64,000 nucleotides of DNA from Dipylidium caninum. Lineage: Eukaryota > Platyhelminthes > Cestoda > Cyclophyllidea > Dipylidiidae. The DNA is taken from assembly GCA_017562135.1 (NCBI GenBank), contig QEYB01001164.1:1-64000 (forward strand), in the 5' to 3' direction. Made by a program: the position numbers and the translations under genes. The stretch's first letter is position 1. The number at the start of each line of letters is the position of its first letter. This document shows positions 36,501 through 49,990 of this stretch, one piece after another. The notes beneath the pieces were generated by a model that saw only the letters and a program-made list of their open reading frames with translations, was not told where the DNA came from and searched no databases.

Positions 36501-39500
36501 ATTACGTCTACCGTGCGACTGATTGGATAAGATGATGCTTATGCAAAGTAACACAAAAAATCATAGAATTCCAAGAAAAACAAATTAACTTCTTCTTCCA
36601 ACCACAATTTTACTAGCTTGTCGGCTTTCCTCAACCTGGAGCAGTGAAAAAAGAGGTGGAATTTTATTTGAAAAGCAGTCCATGTGGTCTACAACCTCGG
36701 GCTAGTGGCATTTTCGAGTAAGAGTTATTAAAAATAGATTTCAGCTTGGGAATTGAGTTAACATTAGGATTATCGGAGACACATAAGAAAGCCCACAAAC
36801 GCCAAGGAAAAAAGGCAAAGAGAGAGAAAGAGAAAGGGAACACTTCAAATCATATTTGAAACATTATGGATCAAGAGAGCCCGGGGTACCACAGTTTACA
36901 ACTTGCTGTTTTTAAGCCAGTAATGCTCCAGTAATTACCTTCATTAAAAAATTCAAGGTAAAAAATATCAAACACCACTACAGGTTTAGTGCAATCTCTA
37001 ACCCGATTCGTCACCGAACAGAAGTCTTCTCCATTCTGAACACAGAGGCATTCGAATAAACTTCTATTCGAAGGCCACATCACCCGCCACTTATTTGGCC
37101 GAAACTGCGAATTCATCTGGCATTTCAAGTCGATCCTTTAAAAAGTTTTGCCGCCTTTGACTTTATAAAAAGTCAATCAAAATAATTGTTTAAAGTTAAA
37201 ATGAAAGATATGTTGCATGAAAAATTACCTGAAGGAAATCTGCGCAGAGAATATGACTCGAATCCCATTGAAAACGTTGAAACCTCAAACGATGCGGTTG
37301 AATAAGAGCCAAGGAACCACCCATCGCACAGGAGACAAGTGCCCGGTCTTTATAGGAGCCGCTGCCCCCGATCGCACAGCCATTAGCACCATTGCCACTT
37401 CTACGAAGGCACCGGGAGTTGAAGGATGAGACACCACGAAGTGGCAAGTGTTGGCGGTTTGAAAAGACCCGTTGCGGAAGTGAGGTGGACCACTGCCTGG
37501 CCCAAGGGATGGGCACTCCATTTGGCCTGCACACTCCACCGTGGACGGCGTGATCTTTTATCACCGGAAAAGCACTCCGCGGTGTTCGAAGTTGGGGAGG
37601 ATAATGCAGCTGCTGGCATTGGTGCTGGCGGCATGGAACCCCATTTTACAAGACCAACGAAGCCGAGACTCGTGCCCAAGTAAAAGACATTTCTAGAAGG
37701 CAGATTCAATTCTCTTAAGCCTATGTTGTTAAAATGAAGTGAAGCAGCTGAATTTGACAAGAAATAAATAAACAGACTAGTTGTCTATTATACAAAAAAA
37801 TTCACGTCAATTAACGTAATAGTTATGGATATCTAGTCGGCTAAATGTTTTATTATAAACGATTTGCCAAATATAATGACTAACCACTACCCTCTCAATA
37901 GTTAAACAGTGGTGAGCCAATACACGAGATCGGCACATTACGTTAAAGAACATTTCTAGCAAAAAAGACGTATTACTGGTTCTCCAAGGAGACCTCGATG
38001 ACGGTGACTCCACCAACAGATGTTGGTTCGTCACCGGACTCTACTGAATCCCCATCTGCGTTGTAGAATGCCTCAGGAGAGGTCAAATCCAGGACTTGTT
38101 GTAAGTCAAAGTTATCCAGATCCCAAACCTGTAAGGGCGGCCAAACACATAAAGGCTGATGAATTGCAGTGATTAACTATTGAGAGTAAATAAGATGATG
38201 ATGATGATGATTATGTAACAAAATGCACTTAGCCCGGTGTTGAGAGCATGTAAATAAGTATTTCAGTCACGAATCGACAATTGACACCTGGAGTGCACAT
38301 AGAATAGTTTCAGCAGTCATTCGCCACGATGTTTAGGGAACGATCCCAAAATGCGGATCAAGTCAAAAATTAAATTAAAAAAATCAGCGGTTGTTTGAGA
38401 TTAAAGACCTCGGATACCTGGGATTTTGGAGTTCAAACACGATAGGCGGTTTAAAATACGCACAAAGGAAGATAATCATGACAAAAAGGACGAAGGTTGA
38501 GACGCGTAACCGCCTGTGGTGAAGAGTTGAAATCAAGTCTTATACAAACATGTATTACACTTTGGACGCATGAGTTGAAGCGATCAGATAGCGAAACCAT
38601 CACCGGTAGTACAAATTCAGTTTCATATTTGATTAAATAAAAACTTATTAATAACCTAAAAACTTGGAAACAAAGAAAATTGAATGTTTACATAAGTTTT
38701 AGGCTAATTGGCGTGCCTCATGGTGTTAAACAAATTGCTCGCCACAAAAAGTGCGCTGAGACGACAGAAAGCTGACCCTCATAATAAATTATGAAGTAGA
38801 CTCTGATAATCTCGTACTGCCTCGTAGAAGCTCATTGAAGACTCTTTGAATATCTTGTAATGGTAGTAATAAAAGTCGGATAAATACTAAAAATATTTTC
38901 GAAAGCCACAAAAAATGCAGGGTAGCAAGTTATTAAAAAACCGACCTATAACAAAATGGAGGAAATCTAAGCATGTCAAAATATATTGAGGAAAGTGTAT
39001 TGGTCTTTCTTCCATTTATCAACTTAAAGTTTTGAAGATGGTAACTAGAAAAATACCCCTGAAGTGGGCCATGAAAGTGTCTGACAGGTTTACAAAACAC
39101 TTTTCAGGAATGATGAGATTATCAAGACAAAAACAAACCTCAATAGTTCCATTCGCGCAACCGACAATCAGACTATTAGTGGGAACAAGGACCTTCATGG
39201 ACCAAACGGGACTGAGTCGACGTGAAAGATCTCGATGACGCGAAGCAGCACCTCGGATTTCAAAACTTTTTGGGTAGAACCGGTCTATGGTAGCCAATAA
39301 GTGACCACAATCGGCACTCCACAGTCGGATGCTGCGAATAAGTGCAGGACCACCGAAGTAACCCGAAACACTCGCAGCAATGAGGTTTGAGGCTGTCTCG
39401 TCTCTATGCCGACTGCGGTGGAAGCATGTGGTGGCAGCGGTCCCAGGGAGACCGTGACAAAGACCGTAGCTCCAGAGGGGGATAGAGCCATGAGAAAACC

Positions 39501-42500
39501 TTTCTCCGCCTCCGTGTGTCACAACCCACTCTTCTATAGAATGGTTGTTTTTGAGCAAAGGTACTACCAACTGGCAAACACGAACTACTGGCTCGCGGCA
39601 GGCGTTCGGATTTGATCTACGGGAAGAGAAATATTCAATTACAAATTTCCAGCAATAAGAGAATTACCACTTCACCTTTATGCTTTCCAATTTTCCATTC
39701 TGCTATTCGCATGGAGTCATAAACCACGTCAAGCGGCTTGAACGAATAACAATACATCGATGGTTAGGCAATGAAATGCTCGAAACCCCTATTAAGCCTA
39801 GAAAAGAAATTCAGGGGATTTCCAACTCTCAAGGCAAATAAAATTATGGAACGGTTGTACTTGACAAATAACTTCCTCTTGGATAATGAGTTGTGCAAAC
39901 CGATTTTAGGTAAAGGAGCATGACTTATCTAGTTACTGCTCAATTAATAACTGTGATTATTAGTTAAAGGGTAGTTAGGAGGAGAAAGGGCGGAGCAATG
40001 AAAAGAACGTACCTAGAGAGCCACTTGTGCACCAGGAGCATCACTACGGCAGTGATGGTAAGGAAAAAACCAGCACCGAGAAGGCTGGCAGCTGCCATCT
40101 TTGCGGTAGACCAGAGACGAGTGGTCCAGTCGAGAAAACCGTTCCACGGAAGGCCGAGAGCTGCCAACGCCTCCTTGTGTCCAAACGCTAGCACATGCGA
40201 CCACCACGTCCGATCACTGTCACATTCCTGGTCTTCAGCGTTAGGATGAACTGCCGTCCCCAGGAATTCCCTGTACCGTATAGAAGGGTACGGGGGGGGA
40301 TTTTATTTGTTCACAATATCCTCGGTAACATGAATAAAATTAAATTTTTCAAGCCGTGTAACTCGTCCACATAGATCTAAAAATTATCAAACTAAACAAA
40401 GCAAGGAATCAGACGACATCACAGATTAGTGCGCTTATTGATGAATAGGTATGTTGTCAATGAATTAGCATAATTTCTACATGCACCGAGGTGCGGTGCT
40501 ATCATAACCGCATTATTGGAATTAACTGGTTTGACAAGCATGACATGTCAGATTTTGACGACTATCACGCAGTTAGTACTTGGGCCGTACAGCTCAAGTG
40601 GTGTGTGTAGATATGGCATGGGAAAATTTGATTAATCGTAAAACAATTAGATAATGACAAAAATGATATAGAAAAAGTACCTATGGATAAGAAGGAAGAA
40701 ATTTAAAGTAGCGGTTCAAAGTGGTGGTGAAATTACGGGTGTGTGACTGAAAGGCATGCTCAAGGTGCACAATGAAACATCTACAGCCAAAACTAATGGG
40801 GAAAAGATTAAAAAGCATGAAAAATCAGACCCGAGACCATGCAAGTAACGATGCATTGTAAAATTCAGCCCTGGACTTGAAGAGTTAGTTAAATGGCCTA
40901 GGCTGCCGTAACATACAGCACGCTCCGAGTCCAAAATAACACCTGAGTTGAAGCTAATGCAACTGAACATTAAAATTATATACGAAAGCAGGAGATGGAG
41001 TAATTACCTCCACTAAATAACAGTACTACAGGTTAAACTGGGCAGTTGATGAGAGCAAAACTTCAAGTCAAGTGTTCTAAATTGAAAAAACTTCACGTAT
41101 CATACTTTCCTCTAGAATATAGTCTTGTGCCCTCAGAAAGTCTGTAATGACCCTACAAAGCATTACGACTACTAAACAGGCGGCGGGAAAATAAAAAAGG
41201 CTGTTCAATTAATGGGAAGTCCAACCAAATCTACTTAGTGTCAGATCACTGCATTAATCTTTACGCCAAATGTCTGTATCATCTACGAATAGTCATAAAA
41301 ACTAGGCACGGTCTAAGGATGAGGAGTGAGAAATCAAGGAAATCAGAAGAGCAATGTTTCATGCATAAGAGTTCAACTTCAAGAGCGTGTGAGTAATTAA
41401 GGTTGCACCCCTACTCGGTAGCCTCAGAACGAGTCCTGGATGCTGCTGAGGAGGCAGCAGCAGACGATTTCGCGCGAATAACCTCGGTTGGCGAAAATAA
41501 TTGCACTAAATGGATGGGTTCAAATACCACCAGACGCCGACCCGCCAAAGAGAAGTTATATCGGTCGGCGATAGCCGGCCAGGTGGAGAAGGCCATGTGG
41601 CGCCAGAGATTATCGGTATCCCAGCGCACCTCGAAGCCATGGCGGTTGATAGAACGAAGGCTAAAAATCTGTCGGTGGAGGGACAAGTCATCACTTTCGG
41701 GGAGGCCAGCTTTTTGTCCCCGCACTCCATTGCGTTGAGTAGAGAAGTGTGAAGACGTTTGATCAACTGCTTCGGTAAGACGAGGTGGCGAGGGGGAGGG
41801 AAGGAGGGCATAGCAGAGGAATACCAATAGCCAGATCAGGATTACCGCCTGAAATGTTTTAAATTTGTCATATAAGTGAGAACAAAAACTGATATACGTT
41901 CCCAAATGGCTCTACACCTCTATAAGGACTTAACTGGCCTGTATTTTTATGGAAGAATCGCTTCCCCGTACCGGTTTAAATCAAGTTCATTAAAAAGTTC
42001 TGTAACATGTTCCGCAAGGCAAATACCTTGACCTCCTTTACTCCCCACAAAATCCCTATGCAAGAAAAGAACCAAGAATTGGACTTTGGTCTATCATACT
42101 ACCACTATAGCAGTTTCACGCATGTTTTCAATAATAACGTCACTGCAGAAATGAAAGTGCTTACCGTGTCATTAGTGCTAAGATAAGGCTTTTAAGATGT
42201 TACCATAGGTTCTGGTCTGGTATCAGACTACCTGTATTTAAACTGCTATTTCGTTAGTGCATCGGAAATGAGTTCGATAAGAGTTACGAAGGCAGCTTTT
42301 ACTACCTGTCCAAATAGACAAAAAAGGCCAGGGGCCAAAACTAGCTTTGGACATTGTTTCAAAGGAGGTACGCAACCCCAATCCCATCACTTTAATTGGG
42401 CCGCCAAAACGATTACCCAGTCATTGGACTGATGGAGGTAGACGCTCGATTATCTTAAGATACATCGCCGTCCATGCCCTCCAATTAAATCTGGGTGAAG

Positions 42501-45500
42501 TGATTCAACTTTTCTTAGGTCATCAAAGTAAACCTAAATGCTGTTTCGGGGGGGCAAACATCAGAGTGGTGTTCTGCACGTTTATGAGAGAATATCAAGA
42601 CGATATCCGAGATTCAGTATCTTGGATTTTACGCCTTTAAAATATACTCGCAGGTACTCAAATAAAACTCGAGGAGTTGTATTTCTGATGATTGGGGCCA
42701 ATGTTCAACAGTGTGCACAAAAGATTCAAAATGTAAACACATTTGCTACCTTACTGATAGTACGAGAATAAATCAACATGTTTTACCTCTCTCATGTACG
42801 AACTCTCAAAAATGGCTTACAAGGAAGGGAATTTAACTAATAATATAAGGCGAACCATTGTGAAAGATCTATAGACAGGAGTCTTCATAAAGTTAGGGTT
42901 GGACAATGCATGCGAGCAGGGTCAACATTGACTAATGACTTCAAAAACAATTTCCAAACACCAAAGTGACACGACAGCAACCATTTCGTATCCCAGTGAC
43001 AGCCAATAACGATGCAGTATTTGGGTGATATTTGCCCTCAAACCAGTGTTTATTACCGTCCCACACAGCAAGACTCACCATTCCAAAATGTTGAAAGACA
43101 CGACGGTTAGTGAAGTACTTTAAAACTCGCCATCGCAAAGATTTACCACCATTTAACGGATTTTCTCTCGAAGACATAAAGGCGACAGTTGACGCATCTG
43201 AAATAGACGTCGCAGAAACAATTTCACACAATAGAAAAACTAGTCAATCAACGATTGCCATACCGGAGTGAACTCGTCTGTGACCTGGAATTTGATTATT
43301 TTGAGGAGTAGGTGACATGGAGCGACGATGGCAGTCTGATGATTGAGCGGTGACTCGAGAACAAATTAGTACCGGATTATGATTATAAAAATTGTTGGCC
43401 GTTGACCCATTACGGCGGAGAGGTGTTGTAGAAGATAGGCCGGCATATCGCTGCAAATCTGATAGCTGAGAGAAAAAAATTACTACAAATGAAAGACGAA
43501 TGGATAAGCAAGGAGAATGGACAGAACCTCTATTCGGCGAATGTCGATAGCCAGGACGGGAACAAAGAAGAACATTTGAAGGAAGAAATCCGTGGTAAAG
43601 CTAATGATAGCGATGAGGCAGAACTCCTGAATAGCTGAGTCAAAAGTAAGGAATCCAAGTGCGGTACAAAGAAAAGCACAAAGGAGGTTCTTTGTCATTG
43701 GCCAGCCTTCTTTGGCCAGACCTTGAGGAAACAAAGTATGGAGCTCAAAGACTGTCTAAGAAATACGGGAAACAGCTGTAACTCACCTTGAGCAACGCGA
43801 TGCTTCACAGGTAAATCAATCGGAGTTCCAACCACGGCCTTGGTGATAGCCAGAATATTATCGAAACCGATCAACACCACAAGATATGGAAAGAATTCTC
43901 TACGAACAGAAAGAGCAATCTTAGGTGCAACAAGAACATGACAAGATGCTATTATAGCTATGTGGGAGTAGCGAAAATGAGGAATTCGATACACTTTACA
44001 ATCCTTACCTTCCTCGAAGTGCCGGAGACATCAAACCAAGAGTGGCACAAAGACTCAAAGTCATCACAAAAGATGCGAAAATAGTGAAACAGGCACTGAC
44101 AGCCAGTCCAAATTTCGATTTGACCATATCAATTTTACCTAGCGAGGCCGAAAAAAAGGAATTCACATGGAGAAACAGTCTGAAGGGGTATAATAAACAG
44201 AGAATGTATAAGAAGGGATTACTAGATCCAGAAAAACAAGATCATTGAATACCGATGACAGAAAACACTAAATGCAACCTCCAGATACAAGTCCCAAGTA
44301 TATGGGCAAAGCTTTAATGGTAAACGTTTTAGGTAGAAAAGTTAGACTTTGGCTAACAAAGGTAGAGATATAGCTTCAAGTAGAATTTAGAGGCAGCCGA
44401 ATAAATAAATAACTAGCACCCATAACGAAACTAGTTAAGTTAGTAAGAGGAATTTGAGCGTTATTCAAAAATGTAATTCAGATAAAAATAAAACTACAAT
44501 AACAAATATTGGGTAGAATTAGCGTTAACGAGTAGAACTGATAAGATAAATTATGAAAACTTACTGACAGAAAAGCAGATGTAAAGTAGAAGAAAAGTGT
44601 ATACAGCAATTGCGGGAGCGTATTGAACGAAATAGTTGTGACCTCGATAATGCACCACGAAGACTCGTGGCTCCCAATCTCTTTCCAAAGGATCGGCCGA
44701 ATAGCGCGGACTGGTCCTCCTGGGTTCTTTGTCCACAAACCGCGATTCGGGAAAGGCTTCCATCAGCCTTTCGCGCAATTTATGGATATACCTACGGTTG
44801 GAAAAATGAAATAACAATTAGCTAGACTTCCCAATTGTCACAAAAATCGACACAGCTACAAATAATCATAAACGGAGAATAGTTAAAAGCGATTAATAAG
44901 TCATTAAAATTATTAAACAGAAAAATTTCACAATAGGGAAAATGTCAACAGTAAGGTAAAACTAATTGGCTATTAAAAAATGTTAATCAGAACACACGTG
45001 GAGGAAATCATAAGAAGGCCGATAACTACAAACCGGTCTTCTGTTCGGACGCAATTTTCAGCATTAAAGAAATAATTGTTGGAGAGGGTATATGAAGCAA
45101 CACTGTGATATCGTCTACCGTACAAGAGTGGCTTGAGAGAATCAGAGTGAAAAAAAGACAACGAATGCAACCGCAAAATCGTCACTAAAACTATAAACTG
45201 GACACAGAAGTTTAGTAATTAAAAGGCAAATAGCAGTACTCCAAAAAACTTAATCGCATGAGTTCATGCGATTTTCGATGCAAAGACAGAAAAGAATGTT
45301 AACAGAAAAATTTTTAAAACTCACTCCGGATGGAAGTCTCGAAGTACAATAGTGGTGGCGAAAGCGTTTACCACGGGCAGATTACGAAACTGCACTTTGG
45401 AAATACCGAGATGACGCCGAGGAAGGCCAAAAAGGACATCACGAAGGTCTTGGACTTCATTTAAATTTAGTCGTTCGGGGAGATCAATGTCATCCAGATG

Positions 45501-46498
45501 AAATAGACTCAATTCATTAGCCCAAATCAAACTTGGTGAGAGAACAGCACAAGTGTCAAGAGGAAGGGAAGGTGTGGGAAGGCTGAGAATTCGCGAAGTT
45601 GGACTCTTGGTCGTGGCTACATTAATGGCATCAGCGTTGAGACTGGTTAACAGTTCTTTCATCTAAGATTAAAGCACAAAATTGCTATTTCTTCATATTA
45701 CCGATTATAAAAAAAACAGCCTGGGAAGACAACATACTCGCATACATATGGAATCAAGATTATCTTCACAAGGTACTCCAGAGCAATTTGATTTTAAGTT
45801 GATAAAGGCGGTCGACTTTATAATCTCATGGATTTTGAAACTTGCATTCAGATTCCAGCGTAAACCATCCACATAAGTAATATCAGGATGGTCAGGTGAA
45901 ATAGCAGACCGGAAAATAATTTGGGAAACAAAAGTAAAATTGAAGTCGTCATTGGAAAATTTCTATGAAGATTATATTTATGAGAAAGACATTAAACATG
46001 CCGGTAGATTCGATGTGGACAAAACAGAGTTGCATTTCGATTCGGGTAGGGGGACTGCTTCAAATGGAACATCGGGGGATATAGTAATTTTTCTCAACGG
46101 ATAGCTGAAACACGATGAGTTACATAGAAGCACTTACCAAAAAAAGATAAATGTAGAAATGACGGTCAGAAGAGTTGGCAGGGGGTGTGTCGAACAAAAT
46201 AAACCATGGTGAAAAAATACCTTTGAAACTTGATCAGGCACTTTCATTATATCAACTTCTGAATGATATCGCAAGTTTGTAGAGGAATGTCAAAATGACC
46301 ATAAAAGATACCTAGGAAGCCAAGCATCACAAGTGAGGTTAAACATACCCACCAAGCGAACATTAATAGTAAAACAGGAGAGGCAAAAGATGCGGGTGAA
46401 AGGGCCAATAGTTGCTCCATAAACTCCTCAAGGAACCTGGTTGATGGAGCGTAATAAAAACCAAGATTCAAGGATCTTGCGTCCTCAACAAATTTTGA
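33541..46498 (-). CDS. SCAP: SREBP cleavage-activating protein (SCAP)
   Basis: ER/Golgi polytopic sterol sensor that escorts SREBP. N-terminal exons (46.5-45.3 kb) carry TM1, a luminal loop ([17 protein letters not shown]) and [13 protein letters not shown]. The sterol-sensing domain spans 44.82-43.5 kb: [83 protein letters not shown] and [20 protein letters not shown]. Next are IELSDL at the place of the COPII signal MELADL, a TM pair near 43.1 and 41.87 kb, a luminal region with [20 protein letters not shown] (41.6 kb) and the last TM (40.1 kb). The WD-repeat domain occupies 39.5-33.5 kb ([51 protein letters not shown]), ending [12 protein letters not shown]. Tyr298, Leu315, Asp428 and Asp443 of vertebrate SCAP are matched. 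WD exons at 37.2-37.7 and 34.3-34.8 kb and the start codon are uncertain. Confidence 0.92.
38196..38216. repeat. (GAT)n microsatellite inside SCAP intron
   Basis: Short run of GAT units in intronic sequence. Confidence 0.7.
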
Positions 46499-46887
46499 GA
46501 ACTGTAGATGAAATTAACCTAGAGCACGTTTTACCGTACGTATTATTATACATAAAAATCAAGTATTCGATAAAGGGCTAAAATCTCAACGCAAAAAACG
46601 TCCAAGCAATCCTTAAGAAAATCCAAATAAGTATAAATAGCTTGTTTCCAAAATTTCCGATGTCTATTAAATGGACAACATTCCTTAATTAAACTTAAAT
46701 GTCTAACGTTTTATTCCATATCAATTTAAAATATTTAGGTTATTAGCAACCGACCGCTAGTCACCAGGTGGACATTTTTGCCTCTCGTTTATGTAAAGTT
46801 CGTATTGTTGCAACCAAGTCCTTGAAATTTACGCGGTTGCCTTGATTCGTAATATTGTTTCATAAATCTTCAACCCGTCACGCCCAA
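46499..46887. promoter_or_regulatory. Short shared upstream region of SCAP (minus) and maspardin (plus)
   Basis: About 390 nt of AT-rich DNA separates the first recognised SCAP exon from the maspardin start codon at 46888, so the two head-to-head genes may share a bidirectional promoter. If SCAP has a further 5' exon the arrangement would become overlapping. No TATA box stands out. Confidence 0.35.
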
Positions 46888-49374
46888 ATGGATGAACTAA
46901 TGTGTGGCTGTGAGAATTTTATCGCTTCTTCGAGTAAAACATCAGTAATGTTCTGACGAACTTTTATTTTACCGCAGTTAAAAGTAGGCGATTACACGGT
47001 TGATTTTTTCGATACTGGGCCAAAAGAAATTTCCTGTCCAGTTATCTGTTTGCCTCCGACTACGTGCGATGCCTCAATTTATTTCAAAATCCAGCTTATT
47101 CTTTCGAAGGAAAACTTTAGAATTATATCTGTAAAGAATTGTGTATACCGTTATTCTCTAGATGAACTACCCCTTAACTTACAATGTAAATGATTTTTGT
47201 GACGTTTTCTGGAAAATACTTGATGAACTTGATCTAGCTGGAGCACATTTACTTGGATCTTCCCTTGGTGGCTTTCTCGCCCAGAAACTATGCGAAATTT
47301 CCGCACAATCAAATTATCTGATCAAGTCTCTGATCCTCTGTAATACTTTCACGGATACCTATTCATTCGAGTCCAGATATTCATCAAAATTGCAAGTCTA
47401 TTTGAAAAATTTAAATTATCCATTGTTTGGCTTTTTCATATTTCTCATATCGGATTGCAACCCACCTCTTTGCCAACTGTTTCTTGCTTAATCCGTTTTT
47501 CTGGATATTTACTATTTAGGATATTCTAACTATCTCCCTTAAAGCCTTCTTAACATAGTCGCTTTTTGGCAGATTCTGGATGTTGCCGAAATCCGTTCTG
47601 CGAATGACTTTCGAATATCCACTTTTACCCACTGACGCCGATGAAGAAACTAAAGACTCTCTAGAACTGGCAAAGAAACAGGTGACTTTTTACTTATTCT
47701 GTGGACGGAGAAATGGTGCCTTTGCTTATGCTACATGTAAGATGTTGGACTTCACTCACATGTTAATAAGTGCCTTCTGTATAGTATGCTGTAAGGGATA
47801 TTATACCAGACTTGAAATCACTTTGTCACTACGGAATTAGTAATTGTTTGTGATGCACTACAATCACACTTGTACACAGTCGTGATTCCTATTTCACCAG
47901 ACATGCTTATGCACACGTGATTGGGTAAACCTCTGATTTCCATGAATTGCGGAGTAGGAATAAAAAGGACGCATAGATGTCAACCAATCGGCCCAGCGAG
48001 AATAAAACAACTGTGATGTTTTCGCCCATTTCTATAACTTTGTTACTGCTATCAAAGTTCGTTATAGGAAGAAAAATATTGGATTCAGATTTCATAAATG
48101 AGATAGTTAATACAAAGACGAAAATGAAGAAGAGTTCCACTCGAATCCTATTATATTTGAAATGCATTCCCCTGAATGATTGATTCAAGATTGCAAAAAT
48201 CTATGCTAGCTATCAATGAAAGCTATAGTTTGTAACAGCGTTAAACTTCTAAGCTTGAGTAGAGCACTGCTTATCAATGTCAATCAGTCGGACAAGTTCT
48301 AGAGCTTAATCTGTTCTAAGTGAAGTCATAAACATTAATGCCTTTACCCTTTCATGAATCTCACAACTCCATTACCACAGATGTACCAAATGTCCCAAGC
48401 TGAATTGTCATCTCGTCTCACAATGTCGTGCACAGCGTGCGAAGTCGCTGTGGGGGAATTGCAGAATGTGGATGTCACCATCATTGAGGTGAGCTGTAAT
48501 CTCTTTAAATTCGTATTGGTCTACTGAAGTACGAAGATAATGTAATGACCTACCGCATCTTTAAAACTTCATCTAAGCCATTTTGAAACGCATGTTGCTA
48601 AATTTCGTCCGACATGAACACAGAAAACGCAAATAACCTCTATAATATCTCGTCTCATATAAACAAGAGTAAAGTTTTAAGTATATGGACGTAAACTTGA
48701 TGCGTTTACATTATGCTGAGTTATACTGAATGGCCTGACGTAGAATGACTTTCTGTGCTATTTGGTAATTCAGCCCTGCGAGATCTTTATTCGTACACCT
48801 GTAATTAAGCAGTGAAATAGCTCTAACCAGTTTTACATGGTTATCACCTTCCAAATAATCACAACTGTGCGGAGTAGGCTCCATAAACCACTTGAATCTC
48901 ATCATATTTCGTCTCAATCATGTAAATTTTCCGTTTAAGCCTCCTCACTTGTAACTACTATAAACTAGTTTCATAGTCAAGGAGGTTCAAAAGGTTTCAC
49001 AGTTCCTTGAAATCACATAACTCCATCCGCTCATGTACCGTACAGGCTCTTTTAACAGAGAGCTTCTTTTCCTTTTGGCCTTCTCACCTTCGTTTAGGTT
49101 GATGACTTGACCCCGCCTTATAAGAGGCACTACGAGACTGTACATCAAGCCTACCCCGAGGCCAAAGTTGCCAACATCAGTAGTGGTGGTCACTTCCCCT
49201 TTCTCAGTCGCTCCGACGAATTTGCCGCCTATATGAAGGTCAGCTAGTTCAACTTTTACGAGCCTAGCTAAAGAGAGGAGCATTAATGTGACGGTAATGG
49301 GTTACTTTTAGATGCATTACGAAGCCTACTTGGACACCCCCTACTTTCCTGCCATTGTTGGGGATGGAAATTGA
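46888..49374 (+). CDS. SPG21: Maspardin (SPG21), alpha/beta-hydrolase fold protein
   Basis: Endosome/Golgi-associated alpha/beta-hydrolase-fold protein; its loss causes Mast syndrome spastic paraplegia in humans. Exons: 46888-46944, 46978-47130, 47162 to about 47410, 47573-47691, 48381-48488, 49098-49238 and 49312-49374. Evidence in order: VDFFDTGPKEISCPVICLPP, the family block AHLLGSSLGGFLAQKLCEI with the nucleophile-elbow Ser in GSSLGG, SLILCNTFTDTYSFE, the FWMLPKSVL helix, AELSSRLTM-SC, NVDVTIIE, and YPEAKVANISSGGHFPFLSR, carrying the terminal GG-H/N-FP motif. The end of exon 3 is uncertain: only donors with weak consensus give the phase required by the next exon. Two introns are 33 and 31 nt. 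Total about 285 aa, shorter at the C-terminus than the human 308 aa. Confidence 0.93.
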
Positions 49375-49379
49375 AGCGG

Positions 49380-49985
49380 TCAGGTGACTTGCCCCGCACT
49401 TCAGACGCTACATATCTCCCTTCTCCCCCTTTAGTAAGAAGAAAGTGAAACTCCTCTGCTGCCGAATATTATAATAGCGGTCGTGGATCCTTCCTCGCAT
49501 CAACCAACCTCACACTTTGTGTGTGGACTTCTGTATTGAAAAATCTTTGTGTAGCCTAAAGTGTGTATGTATTTTATATACTTTAATACACCTAGTTCGT
49601 TCTTGTCGTCCCGATTCCCCAAAATCCAATGTAAAGACATTGAAGGAGATTGAGGAACCCATGGGGGAAACTATAGAGCGCTTCTAAGATGATGTTTACG
49701 AACAAGTAAAAGAAATTGTACTTATGGCAATTAATCTCTTTTTAAATGCTCGGTCTAATTTTTGCCACATCTGGGAATTACCATTAGTTGACGAAGAAAA
49801 TATGTCCTTCTGTCGTTAAATCCCATTCGGCCTTGCACATGTAGATGACGATCAACTCATTGGGGCGCTTTCCTATGGCGTCACGTGGGACTTTTTCGTT
49901 TCCAAGATTTACCCACTTTTACTGTATAGATAAAACCTTGGTTACTAATGGTTGCACAAGTGTATTAACGTTTAACTCGCAAGTA
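49380..49985. other. Intergenic region between convergent maspardin and dynein genes
   Basis: About 600 nt; no gene seen. Confidence 0.45.
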
Positions 49986-49990
49986 ATTGT

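Noticed and set aside
46739..46752. Sequence gttattagcaac resembling an RFX X-box between SCAP and maspardin
   Set aside because: Lacks the normal spacer between half-sites and neither gene is a typical RFX target.
47907..48188. Hydrophobic minus-strand frame inside a maspardin intron
   Set aside because: AT-rich chance opening; no splice sites or homology.
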